Of a DNA stretch of 64,000 bases, positions 1 to 11,751 are shown piece by piece. Positions within the stretch are counted from its first letter, which is position 1, and every line of letters begins with the position of its first letter. Location of the stretch: NCBI GenBank assembly GCA_021234155.1, contig JAJEKV010000002.1, positions 2,036,593 through 2,100,592 on the forward strand, read 5' to 3'. The DNA comes from Isoetes taiwanensis. Taxonomy: Eukaryota > Streptophyta > Lycopodiopsida > Isoetales > Isoetaceae. The notes beneath the pieces are model-generated. The model was not told where the DNA came from. It ran no database searches and was given only the letters and a program-made list of their open reading frames with translations. A program made the position numbers and the translations under genes.

Positions 1-3000
1 CGAAACACTTAAAGGAGTTATATAGACTTTGGGGAATTTCTTGGGCCTTGGGCCATGGATGTCAAAATTTAAAGAGCTAACAGTCTACGTTGAAACTTGT
101 TGAGGTGGACTGCACCCTGGATAGGCTGAAATTTGAGGAATTGTTGTTGGGGGTTAGGCCTGCTAAACAAATGGTAAATACAACCTATTGAGAAAATAAA
201 GATTAGCAACACAAAAAATAACAAATTGTTCACTAAACCACACAAATTTTAAGGATAGCTGTCATGTTTGATATTTAATTTAACAAGAAACTTAAATTGT
301 TAGAACCCATTTCATTTCAATCTTCACTTCACATTATTGCTGGGTTAACCACAAATGCATAAATTCTGCTCCTTGCTCATAAATCCTTCAAGACTTTTGA
401 TTGAATTTTAATCTCTTGTTTACATTATTTCTTGAATCCAACCATTGTTACTGCCATACTAATTCGGCAGCTTGCTCACTTTTGATTCTTATAATACATT
501 TTCTTTGATCATATATATGAGTCCACTATGTACTGTCAAGTGCTCCAAATTGAAGAACCGCTTGGAAATGGGCAATCATGATGGGCCCTAAATCAGATAA
601 TAACCTGGCTTCCAAAATTGTAGCTCTATATAGCATTTGATAAGTTAGTCAATTGGAGTCATGTCCATTGGATAACTTATGGGGCAATCTCCTGCAAATG
701 CTATCATGTTTGCTTGGCTAAAACCAATAATTTAATTCCTCAATTGACTCAACATGTACAAGTTATACCTGCAGGTGTCCATGCGCCTTCTGGGCACGTT
801 CATATGCTTCAAAATCAACATAGAAACGATAATCAAAATACTGCCAACAACAAAAAAGGATCATTGTCATGTATGCTGCATATTATTATATCTAAACCAA
901 TAAAATTCCCCCACTTGGCAGTGCCTCTGTTATTATCATCAACTACTACCCGCAGAGGCCTTTTCCTTTGTGGACGACTTTCTATCTGTATTTTAAAAGA
1001 AACCCCAATAAACATGTCTCTTTTAGTGAGTAACCTTATTGTAGAAGGGGGCGCATTTTAATGACCTTTGTCAAATTAATGTTCCTTAGGGAAAATACTG
1101 CAAGAGCCTTAAAAAGCACTCCTCGTCCTTCCTCCAGTGTGAACACGATACTAGTCCGCACTAGTCTTATGTTAGATATAAATCAGAGAAGAAAGAGAAA
1201 ATGGCCCTTGTGAAATAATCCTTGATACTAGCCCTGCCTTGTTCATCAAGCATGAGTATGAAAGTCACAGAAACCTTTTGAAATATAAAATTGTACAAAC
1301 ATCCAAAGCAAATAAGTCCTAAAAGCGGTGACATTACGTGGCGAGTAAGACCTCTCCTATATAAATGCCGCGTCATTATGGTTGGAACACACCTTAAACG
1401 GATGATCTATCCTTGAAATTATTGGCTCCCTTGCTAGCATCAGAAAGCGAGTGACATTATCAGAATCGTACTGCAATTATGAAGTGGTGAGAAACGTTTA
1501 TTTATCACCAACAAACATGTCACTATTTCCTAAAACCAAATATCCAGCACCTGAATACCATCGGCAAGAATGTTTAAAACATAAAAGCTCAAAGGCTCGG
1601 CACTTGCAATAGCCCTTTGTATCCCTTAGTTATTTGGTAGATATCATCGTATCACAAACTTAAAACTTGAGAAATATGCCCCATAGCAACAAAATATGTC
1701 TCAATACTTTCTTGCACGAAAGCTGCCAATTTGTATCATCAGAAGCTTCACGAATGACCCCAATTTCAAAAGCATGTGTTCACACTGAGCAAGAGCCTAA
1801 TAAACATGAAGGAATTGTTGTGATCATCCAATTATTGGCATATTAGTTTCTTTATATAATAAAAGCCATGGTTGTCCATCCGTCACAATTTAAAACCATT
1901 CTAAATTGGCGAAAAGAATAAGATTTACCGGGCGGGTGGCTGATCACACCTTTCGGTTCTTCTTTCTTAACACCGTGAAGACCAAGCAAGCAATTGGTTA
2001 ATAGCGGCTCAAAATTTTTGGTCTTTTTTCACCCGAGCTTGCGCCAAGTCCTTGCTTCTAAGGTAACCATCTGTTTTCTATGGCATTGTGCATTTCATGC
2101 AAAGGGTCGGATCACGAGTATTATTATTATTTTTTTCTCTAGGTCATTATGGAAGGCAGGGGTGGGGTGGAGCTTATACATCACATCAGGTTTTGGAACA
2201 ATATGTCACTTCTGGCTCTTTTTTTATGACAGTATATTTTGACTACCTCACAAACTCGGGTCAGAATCTCAAGTGTGGTGCAGGGGCAGTAAACCCTTCA
2301 GAGGTTTTCTCCTTTGCCAAATCCCAGGTACACATAGTAATGTCTTTGGGATCTGATATTTGGAGATCTTTAAGCTGGCGATTGCCACATGCTAAGATAA
2401 GGCATCCGAATATATAATATGCCATAGCAGCTTAAGCTTGAAACTTAGATTTAAATCTTCCATTGGAATGCTCCACTAAGGTACCAAGGAAAACAAATCC
2501 TTGCTCTTCAAGGCCCAAATCCAACCTGGCAGGGTTAAAATGAATGGATATAGTAGAAATGGGGATTGTGTGATTTTTGCTTCTGAAGCCAGGAAGAAGA
2601 GTAGAAGTATTCAAAAGAAAATACTCGTTTGGAACCTAGATGAAGGCTGGTGGGATTAAGAAAGAGCCAAACCTAACCACGCAAAGGAAAACGAGAAGAG
2701 GTAGTTCCCCGGTAAAGGCGATTAATATCTGAATCAAATGTTGTGGAAACTAGCCTCATTGCGGAAACTTACTATTGATCAAAACGGTGGCCAATCTCCC
2801 TAATATTTTCCATGCATTCTCCAGCATTTTGCAAATCCTCTCTAAATATATATGCTCAAGGCTACAAATAAAATATTAAATGATGTACCTGGTGCATTCT
2901 TATGGTGGGACGACCAACGCGGCTATCCATGCAGCTCGGATCATTAGGTTTGCTCTCTTTGATTATCGGTTGGAAGGTCCGACCAATGAAGAAACTGGTT

Positions 3001-3270
3001 TAAGATATGTTAAATATCCCACACACTTATAATCAAAATGTTTATCAGGTATTTAAGCAAGGAAATTGCTAATTCTATTATGGGGTTGTTTGAGGCGGTG
3101 CTTTGGCAAGATTCCGGGAGAGCCGTAATAAAAGCAAAGTACCGAGGAAGAAGGATTCCTGGTTGCAAACACTGGGCAATACCGATATACTAGTGTCCTT
3201 GGTACCAGACCATGTCCTTTGCAAAGACCTCCCTACAAGTGCTTTTTTTAGGGTCATCATCAAGAGAATA
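1..3270. other. AT-rich DNA, no gene recognised
   Basis: Both strands were read. The longest open frames (714-1061 plus, 2088-2417 plus, 1167-1376 minus) are short, start at non-ATG codons or lack any recognisable domain, and overlap frames on the other strand. No transposon ends, tRNA or rRNA were found. It may hold decayed transposon sequence, but nothing specific can be supported. Confidence 0.5.
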
Positions 3271-3300
3271 CTAGTAAACGTGTGCCCGGCGTTGCCGGGC
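3271..3300 (-). mobile_element. Helitron-like 3' terminus
   Basis: Read on the minus strand, a perfect 7 bp GC stem (GCCCGGC, loop AAC, GCCGGGC; plus-strand 3284-3300) is followed after 9 nt by CTAG and then T. Plant Helitrons end in a short GC hairpin, about 10 nt and CTRR, and insert between A and T. The element would therefore extend to the right of 3271. Its 5' TC end was not located and no Rep/helicase coding was seen, so it would be non-autonomous or a fragment. Confidence 0.5.
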
Positions 3301-3568
3301 TAATGTCCTGTCATGCGTGTTTACCCAGCCTTTAACGTCTATATGTGCAACTTCCAACAACATCGCATGTTGATACTGGCAAGAATGGGCTTTATTTATT
3401 TTTATAATTATTTTTGTTATTAAAATTGTCTAATGACAGTATTATCGATGTATTACCTTTAAGATCTATGAATGTTTTATAAAGAATGCGGGGTTGGGGG
3501 GGGGGGATCAAATTTACCTCACTATAACTTCCACTAATATTCTAAACCTAATTAAGGATGTGAGAACA

Positions 3569-3824
3569 ATTTTCTACTTCTTGCTAGGTCAACCTCACTT
3601 TATGTTGTCAACAATGTACTTGAAACAAATACATTTACAATTAGAGTACATATTGTTGTACTATTAAAATCAAAACCATTTCTATTTCATGCAATTTTCT
3701 ACACGAGTTGCTAGGCCAACCTCACTTGATGTTGTCCACCATGTACTTGAAACATATTACATTTACAATTAGAGTATATATTGTTGCAATATTAAAATCA
3801 AAACCATTTTTTATTTCATGCTTT
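3569..3824. repeat. Tandem duplication of about 125 bp
   Basis: Two adjacent copies (about 3569-3692 and 3694-3824) share the series TTTTCTAC, TTGCTAGG, CAACCTCACTT, ATGTACTTGAAACA, TTACAATTAGAGTA and AAAATCAAAACCATTT in order, with scattered substitutions. It is non-coding. Confidence 0.85.
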
Positions 3825-5832
3825 GTAACCATTAGCGACATCAATCTTGGGACACGAACTTGCAATACTTGACTAAGTTATAACCTTCAAGGAAATTGGT
3901 TTTTCATTATTTCAGTGATGTTGAATAGAACATATCAAAGTGCTTTGGTATTAATTGTAAAAGCAATTTTTTCTTGAAAAAAAACACAAAGCCAAAGGTA
4001 GAGAACAATAAGAGGAATGCATAGACAATCTGTGCACTTGCATAGAATTCTTATTATTTTTGCTTCTAAACTCATAAACATAGTAGATTGCTCATTTCTG
4101 ATTATAAGGATATTTCTAAGAATATCAAGTTATTTGAGCAATCTATGGCTGACAGCTTAAAATGCGAATTAATGCGCCAAACATAAATGCTTGTAGCAAG
4201 TTAGATCACAAACATTGAGAAAAACAAACATTGCTTAAAATAAAGCAACATGATTTCTTATCTCAAATGTAACTTCGTCTAAATCGTGAATTGTGCGAGG
4301 TGAAGGAAGGTTTTTTAAAGCAAAAGCCCCAAAACTTTAGGGGAATTTGTACATTAACATGACATATCATGCATGTATATGCAATCTCATGCACATATAG
4401 CGATGAATGCTAAAGATGCTAAGATGAAGCAGTTACATGATTGATTGCATTAGACACCGCTGATTCTTATTTACTTTTTAGAGCTAGAAATTTAATGTTG
4501 AGACAATTTTCAGCCGGAAAACCAGGACGAAGTAAGTATGAGGCTTGAAAGCTACTAACAAAAATCATGATAATACAAAATATAACATCATAGTGAATGG
4601 AGTCTAGATCGAAGAAAAAATATATGAAATTAAGACATTAAATAATAATACCTTTGAATTGACAAAATGAAATAACATATAATACCCTTGAATTGGCAAA
4701 AATGAAAGCGACCTTCATATACGATATGGCCTTGACGCATATGTCCGAAGTGATATAAAAACTTAACATGCATGCAAAAATAGCGAGAGCAAATAATGAA
4801 ATAGATCGGCTACCTTGAATAAAGAGTAGCGAAACTCTAACCTGTTTATGCCTTGTTAGGATGAACCTTAAAATCACGGACATCGCTTGAATACATATTT
4901 CACCGGTCGATATTCAACTTGGACTCAATTTGTGGCGGAACCTCTCGGTGAACGGGGAAATTTGCAGCCTAGACCTCCGCCATCGAGATGGTATTAGCGT
5001 GGCGGTTAGATACAAGGTGATGACAATTAAATTGTATATCTTTTCAATGTTAAAAGGCCTCAAAGATTTTGTAACCATGCTTTTTTTTTCTTGTAAGATT
5101 CCAATGTATATAAAGAACTTGCCCTTGGGTATCACAAATCTTTCTTGGCAAAGCATGTTGATTTCTTAACGCAAACATTCCTTTAGTGTGCAAATATCTA
5201 ACTTAGCTAGAGAAATAATGATCTTCAAAGGAGAGATTTTGCCATCTAAAGGTGTCCAAATCACTGGTTCCAAAGATGTCATGTACTATGGAAAATCGCT
5301 ACCCGATAAAAGATTGGAAAATAAGCATTATTGGATAAAAGATTTTTGTATCAAATGGCTTGCATAGTCATTGATCTGAGAATCTGTGACAATGGGAGAG
5401 TAGAGGATGAGAACCACATGATTAACGATTGCGATATACGGGGACATCGAGAGCAGAATGAAATATAAGATGGGGGAACCCGGTATATACATCCGATGAC
5501 AATACAGAATCACTTCGATTTTGGCGACGCGATCCGAGGGAATGATGACCGCATGAATGAGAAGTACACAGTGAAAGAGGGTTTGTAATATGATGCACAA
5601 AAGCGGATCATAAACCCCATACAAATTGTTCAGTTTAAAAGCTGATTGATAACGACGCATCACCGCACGCCCCGCCCGAAGTAAAAGCGGGATCTTTGGT
5701 AACAATAGAAAAAAAAGTCGACCTTGAGAAAAGGCTATATCATAATGGCGTGATGTGCTAGTAAGCGCCCTTTAGGGAGCTTCGCCCATGCTATAAGTCC
5801 GGGGCCTCGAGGGCACGAGGGACATTAATGTA
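3825..5832. other. AT-rich DNA, no gene recognised
   Basis: The longest open frame is 5328-5705 on the minus strand (125 codons from a TTG-type start). It is hydrophobic in places and matches no family I know. The segment lies between the two Helitron-like 3' ends and could be interior to one of them. Confidence 0.45.
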
Positions 5833-5879
5833 TATTCTATTCTATTCTATTCTATTCTATTCTATTCTATTCTATTCTA
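5833..5879. repeat. (TATTC)n microsatellite
   Basis: About nine uninterrupted TATTC pentamers, ending at TCTAA. Confidence 0.95.
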
Positions 5880-6097
5880 ATTCATGCATTGATTATATTC
5901 CATAATGTAAGTCTAGCTTCTTGATGAATTTGTGTATCTTGAATTTTGTGGGACAATCAACGGACAATAAAGAAGTGAAAAAAGGCATGAATTCTAATGA
6001 TGTAAGTCACCAAGCGTGCAAGAGACTAGCCTTTAACTAAGTCAAGTGCATAAAAACCTTAGACAGATAGATCATTTCTTTCATGAACAAAATGTAT

Positions 6098-6174
6098 AAA
6101 ATGGGGAAAGGAAGAGAAGAATAGTTGAAGAAAATAGATCACATAAAATGGAAAAGGAAGAGAAGAATAGTTGA
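6098..6174. repeat. Short direct duplication
   Basis: AAAATGG followed by AAAGGAAGAGAAGAATAG and TTGA occurs at 6098-6129 and again at 6145-6174, differing by one or two bases. Confidence 0.8.
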
Positions 6175-6200
6175 AAGAAAAATATAGCAACCATGTGAGA

Positions 6201-6260
6201 ATATTTGTAACTATCCTTTCTAATAGTAGCATATTTGTAACTATCCTTTCTAATAGTAGC
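6201..6260. repeat. Exact 30 bp tandem duplication
   Basis: Two identical adjacent 30-mers that begin ATATTTGTAACTATCC and end TAATAGTAGC (6201-6230 and 6231-6260). An exact copy suggests a recent duplication. Confidence 0.95.
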
Positions 6261-7000
6261 AATATGCGATTGCTTCACTAATCATACAATTATGAAACTC
6301 AATGTGTAATGTGAACATACATAACTCATATTTAATGCTTTGTCCCGTTTTGGTTGCAATTTAATACTATCTCTCTTCTTAGCTCACTGTGTACTGCTAC
6401 TTGGCATTGCAAATCTGCTTAGATAAGGCGGTGTAATCGATTTTACGCATTGCAATGCAATCCAATTTATATTGAAGATCTTCCAAATCTGGTGGTATAA
6501 TGCGGTTAGGCATTTAAGTGTTAGCATTCTATGAGTGCAAAATATGTGCATCATTTAAGGACTATATAACAACGTAACATAGCTGAAAATTTTGATATCA
6601 GCTAGAGAGGATTAGAAGTCCTTACAATTAAGATAAATCATATTCATTCCAAAATTTAAAGGTGTTTATGCACATAATTGTTGTCCAACAACACTTTACA
6701 TCCATAAATTATGGTCACCATAGTTTTAATGCCAACGACCTAGCATAGGTCTACTAAGACTTTATCCCTCCTATATACTTCTTTTCAAGATTATCATACA
6801 AAGTACATGTTCTTAGAACATTTTATTGCTAGACCCATGGAATTGCTTGCAATTTAAATACAAGTATAAAGAAGACATAACTTATTCTTTTTTTTTTTAA
6901 TTCTTACTAATCGATTAAGAAATGGTGGTCCAAATGCCTACCGAGATGCTCGATTTCACCTCTCTTTTGGAATGATTTCATCTCTCCTTTTTCCAACTTA

Positions 7001-7029
7001 TGCCTAGCAACGCTGGGCATCGTAACTAG
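7001..7029 (+). mobile_element. Helitron-like 3' terminus
   Basis: TGCCTAGC, loop AAC, GCTGGGCA forms an 8 bp stem with one mismatch (7001-7019). It is followed by TCGTAA and CTAG, then T (7026-7030). This is the same design as the minus-strand end at 3271-3300: identical AAC loop, stem beginning GCC, and CTAG|T after a 6-9 nt spacer. The element would extend leftwards. The 5' end was not found. Confidence 0.5.
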
Positions 7030-7870
7030 TAATGGCTTATAAAAGGATATTTGGATAATGAATTAATGCATGAATAGAGGGAGGCAAATTCATCATTGTG
7101 GAATAATACAACCTTGAATAAATACAAACATGCATAATGGCTGCAGGAACTCTTTGTAATCCGCACCATCATTGCCTTAAAGAAACAAATAGTTAGGTTT
7201 TATCTAATATAAATTATGAATCCTGCAATACAATACTTTGTAGCCCATCAGTTCAATCATTTTTTATATGATATATAGTTGGTCAAAAGGCATACAATAA
7301 TGAGTCAAAACAAACGATACGCATAATGTCATATATTCAAATTTTGTCACCCATAGCAATTGTAGATTATCACAACCTCATACATGAAGCATAAAACTTC
7401 TTTTTTTATTGATGACTCTATACTCTTAAAGCATGTTTTCAAGTCTTAAAAAGGATCCTTTTCCGGTTTTAAAACTTCCAAGCCTTACGTTTCTCTTTTG
7501 TAATTCTAATATCTTTTACACGAAATATTGGAGCTTGAGAATAATACCTTAAGAATAGAATAATTACGAATAGAATTTGTGATCACATTCCATGGTAGCC
7601 TTGACAATCTCCTAAGGTGACAATACTAAACATGTGAAACCTCGTTAAATAGAAGGCTGTAAGAATTAAACGGCTACATTTAATTCATTAATCAATACCT
7701 TGACTCGGTTTGGTGACCTTGACATGGCCTTGGAAGTGTTAGATGAAATGGATGACTAAGGGATGAACCCAAATCTTGTTTCATTTACTTCATTAATTGC
7801 AGCTATGATAGAGTGATCAACCAAAGAAGATAAATAGGATCTTGGAAAAAGCACATGTTGAATCTATAGA
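7030..7870. other. AT-rich spacer, nothing recognised
   Basis: No open frame above about 60 codons in the spacer proper, no structured repeat and no transposon end. It ends where the GC-rich tandem repeat begins at CCTCACGGGG (7871). Confidence 0.5.
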
Positions 7871-9355
7871 CCTCACGGGGTGGGGACTCTCCCCTCTTGT
7901 GGGGAGCCACGCAAGGTCGGCCTCGTTTGACTTGGGGAAGGGTGCATTTCGGTTGCCACATAGCGAGGCTGCCCCCGACCGTTCTAATCACTAACCCTTT
8001 GACCTAGGCCTTCTCCAAAAATTCCAAAAATTGGGCTGTGTGCTGCTAGAGATGAATTAGGAATCGGTGGCAAAAAATCGAGAATTTATTTCAGGTACAA
8101 TGCATTAATTACGAATTTATGAATGTCTTGCCACTTGCAAAGCCCCCAACTTCTAATTGCCACATCGGGGAGGAGGACGGGCCCAAACTCCGTTCCGTCG
8201 GTTCCCCCTTGCCCGTTTCGACGCGGCTTCTCGCCAACACGTCCCAAGTGCAGCGGACCAAAACTTCGGCCCCAAAATGCAAACCCATAGGGTTTTACGT
8301 TTGAGCCCTCTCCTTGTCGGTCAGTAGGGATCTTGCGTGCCGTGTCTTGATGTGGAGTGGGGGTGTTGATGCCACGGCCGCGGACCCTAAAATCCCCGAG
8401 CGCTTGCCCCTAATTTCCTCTTCCCAAGGCCCCTGGGGGCCCGGGCGACCTCCCTCTCCGGGAAGTGATTTGGCTACGCCAATGGACTCGAGAACCGACA
8501 TTGCCACGGGGACCAACTTTGCGTGGCCGGAAGACCACCCGACCTCCAAGAAGCCAAAGTAGCTCATGTCTAGCACACTCGTAATCAATTGGCCTAGGAT
8601 GTGGATGGGATGCTGTCGTGGAGGCGTGAGTGTTTCTTTCCTTTGCAAAAGCCGACCTTATAACTTGCTCCCTAGGGTAATTTTAAGCCATTCCGGACGA
8701 CTTGGCGAGGTCGATTTACCATTCGAAGCCTCCCCGATGCGAGCGACAAAATGCGGTTTCTACAAGGCCGACCTCGGGGCGCTCCGCGGTTAACAAGTTT
8801 CTCGGACCCGATCTGGAATCTTTTGGGCCTTCGAAGGGGCCCTTAATGGAGGATCAGCGATTGGGATAGGGAACCGGGCTCCGGGAGGTGGTCATTAAGC
8901 GTCTGCGGCCCGTGACTGGGCCGGGAAGGGCTGCCTCGGGAATTTTTTGGATCCGCCTCACGGGGTGGGACTCTCCCCTCTTGTGAGGGGAGCCACAAGG
9001 TCACGGCCTCGTTTGACTTGGGGAAGGGTGCATTTCGGTTTGCCCATAGCGCGGGCTGCCCGGCCGTTCTAATCTAACCCTTTGACCTAGACCTTCTCCA
9101 AAAATTCCGAAAGGTAGGGGTATTGTCTTTGGAGATGAATTAGGAATCGGTGGCAAAAAAATCAGAATTTATTTTAGGTACAATGTATTAATTACAATTT
9201 ATGAATGTCTTGCCCCTTTGCAAAAGCCCCAGACTTCTAATTGCCACATCGGGAGGAGGGCCAGGCCCAAACTCCGTTCGTCGGTTTCACCTTGCTCCTC
9301 ATTTCTACCGCTGGCTTCGGCCATGTCCCAAGTGCAACAGACCAAAACACGGCCC
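7871..9355. repeat. GC-rich ~1.08 kb tandem repeat, first part
   Basis: One full unit (7871-8955) and the first 400 bp of a second. The unit begins CCTCACGGGGTGGG, GACTCTCCCCTCTTGTG. It contains the landmarks TTTGACTTGGGGAAGGGTGC, GATGAATTAGGAATC, TTATGAATGTCTTGCC, AAACCCATAGGG, GTGTCTTG and TTGCTCCCTAGGG, and ends near TTTTTTGGATCC. The same landmarks recur at 8956, 12453 and 13520. It is much richer in G+C and CpG than the flanks. Open frames of up to about 140 codons occur on both strands, none conserved in frame between units, so I treat it as a non-coding satellite. Original function unknown. Confidence 0.85.
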
Positions 9356-9773
9356 AACCATCATTCAATTATTTTGGGATTATGTCTATTCCAAAATCGC
9401 GCCAAATAAGCGTTATTTTTAGCGCATATAGTGTTTTTCAATTCTATTTTTTGCAGTTAGAAAAGTGTAGTGTATGTTGCATATTTGGTTAATTATTTGT
9501 ATTTACATTAAATAAGGCACAAAAAGGACTTGTTTTCTTGAAATTACATCGATAGATAATATAGCATTAAAACAACAAATATACTTAAAATAACAAATTT
9601 TTTATTGACATCACATAATAAATAATCATTTACTTATCGAAATCAAGCATATATAACAATATGTAAAAGTAAAATTGCTCCAAATATTCACATAATTTTA
9701 ACAATCTTAAATTTGGAGTTATGATATTTTAGGCAAATAGAGGTGGATATTAGAAAAGTGTGACAAAGTGAAA

Positions 9774-9924
9774 TCGCGCTTGGGGCGATTTCAAAAGCTG
9801 TGAACAACAAATAAAGCTCATAATTCGCGCTTGGGGCGATTTCAAAAGCTGTGGACAACAAATAAAGCTCATAATTCGCGCTTGGGGCGATTTCAAAAGC
9901 TGTGGACAACAAATAAAGCTACAA
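9774..9924. repeat. Three tandem copies of a 51 bp motif
   Basis: TCGCGCTTGGGGCGATTTCA starts at 9774, 9825 and 9876, each followed by AAAGCTGTG(A/G)ACAACAAATAAAGCT. It lies in the left subterminal part of the 2.4 kb transposon. A shorter AAATAAAGCT repeat continues to about 9960. Confidence 0.95.
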
Positions 9925-10643
9925 ATAAAGCTCAACAAATAAAGCTACAAATAAAGCTCATAACTGCATCTCCAGTTATTCTCCATCTGCACTAAGTTAT
10001 TCTCCATGCATTTGGGCTGACTTCTTCCTGAGCTTGGCTCCAATATTTTTGGCTGCAGATGTTTCTTGCTAGTTTCCTAGTTGCAACATCTGATTTTCAT
10101 TTAATTATCAGCCAACATACTAGGCATGTGCTTTAGTTTAATAACTCTACCAAGGCCTTCAAAGAACTAAAAGCGATGGCGGTTTACAATTTAGCGGATC
10201 ACAAAGAACATTTTGCCATAATTTAGCAACTTCTGAGAGAACATTTTCTCATAATTCCATGATAATCTACTCCAACCGGCAATTTAACTTTTGAAGAAAC
10301 ACATTTGTAAAAGGAATTCACATCAAGGCCTCGATTACATTATGCCCATCAAAACTCTAAATAACTCGATTCTAATAAAAAGAAGCTCCTTTAAATTTAG
10401 ATGCCTAATAAGCCAAATTCAATAACCTAGAAGTGAAAGCAACAATAAATCTTGTAGATAAGACCCAAAGAAAAGGCATGCTCAATAATCGATTCCCTTG
10501 CATCCAACTAGAAAGTGATCTTTTTCCTCTTTGTCTCCCCACCTCCCTCTTTAGCTTCAACCTCTAATTTCATTTGAGCAAGCTAGCTCTTTGGACACGG
10601 CAACTTCCAGCCGACTAGTGCCCTCGACCTCGGCTTTTCGCCT

Positions 10644-11168
10644 TCAAGCCCGGGCAATCTTTTTCACATGCTCAAGTTGTTGTTTATTGGAAAACCTGCG
10701 GCCCTTTTCTTTGTATTCTCTTTCATCATTCTTAATCTCAACCTCTTTAGTTAAAACTTGAAGCTCATTACCTCGGCCGCATTTTCCTTTGTGGCATTCT
10801 CTAACTTGACTTGAAACACACGAGACTCGCCTCTCTTTCATTCTTTCTTCACTAATGTGTGCAAGACTTTTGCACGTTCTTGAAGGGACTTAGAAACTTG
10901 ACGATACGTGCTTCTGCGACTCCATGAGCTTAGTACCCATTTCCTCCAACTTGGCTTCAAACTCTGAGCGAACCTTGTCCCATTCCCTTGTTACGCCTTT
11001 ACCCCTCTTTGCCTCATGAATTTTCGCTCTTGCTCCTCCACGACATACCGAAGTTGCCTCATGCATTCCTTCAAAGCACCATTCCAATCCAAGTTTCTTT
11101 TGAGTATCCAAATCTAAGCTGCTTTTCAGGTTTGCACGAAATAGGATAGAAACATACGTATCCTGCAT
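10644..11168 (-). pseudogene. Possible coiled-coil coding remnant in the 2.4 kb transposon
   Basis: Two minus-strand open frames (11168-10890 and 10841-10644) in neighbouring frames are rich in Lys, Glu, Arg and Gln, with heptad-like stretches such as WDKVRSEFEAKLEEMGTKL. The plus strand is correspondingly C/T rich. They could be one helical protein broken by a frameshift, either captured host exon sequence or a worn accessory ORF. No DDE motif or zinc finger is visible. This is weak evidence; compositional bias alone could produce it. Confidence 0.25.
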
Positions 11169-11751
11169 CTGAAATAGTTAAGATTTTGCACAAGCCTCGG
11201 GAAGAAACTAAAGCCACGAATCTATGGCTAAACAAGCCAGCAGGTGACATTTGGACCATCTCCTTTGTATTCCATCTTCTTTATTGCCTCCATGCGGAAT
11301 AAAGCGTACCTTAGGTCACGGAATGGGCTCGGTCATCCTCACTATGTATCTCCTTTCTTGCCTCGGTCGAAATGGGCTAAGTAAGTAGCCATAGCATGAA
11401 GAGGCCGTAACTTTGAAGAATAGGCGCCATAGCCTGAAGAAAGCGGCACCATAGCTCAACCCATATGCATTTGGACGAGAGCGGAATATGAAGAAAGAGA
11501 AGGAAAAGAAAATGGAAAAAATTTGGGCGTTAGGGCCTATAAAAACCGAAAAAAAAGGGACTTATAAGGGAAAAAGAAAAGGACGAAGAGGGGGAAAGTG
11601 AATAAATTAGGGGAAGTTTTAAGAAAGTGATGGCAACACGGAAAAGAGGAAAAAAAGCTTGGAAGAAAAAAACGCGTAAAAGCGGCGGGGAAGCTCGCGA
11701 CAAAAATCTCCCAAAATTAAGACATATTCTTAAAATAATTGAATGATGGTT

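Larger units (their letters stand above)
9356..11751. mobile_element. 2.4 kb TIR DNA transposon nested in the satellite
   Basis: The left end (9356-9398) begins AACCATCATTCAATTATTTT. The right end (11710-11751) is its reverse complement for 20 of 20 bases, then weaker similarity to about 42 bp. The satellite unit is interrupted inside its CGGCCCCAAAATGC stretch: the left flank ends GGCCC and the right flank resumes GCCCCCAAAATGC, giving a short duplication (GCCC, exact length uncertain because of the C run). The interior is AT-rich, holds a 51 bp triple repeat and a possible decayed coding remnant on the minus strand. No transposase was recognised, so the superfamily is open and the copy is probably non-autonomous. 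Confidence 0.8.

Noticed and set aside
5328-5705. 125-codon minus-strand frame with hydrophobic stretches
   Set aside because: No recognisable domain, non-ATG start, and AT-rich surroundings where such frames occur by chance.
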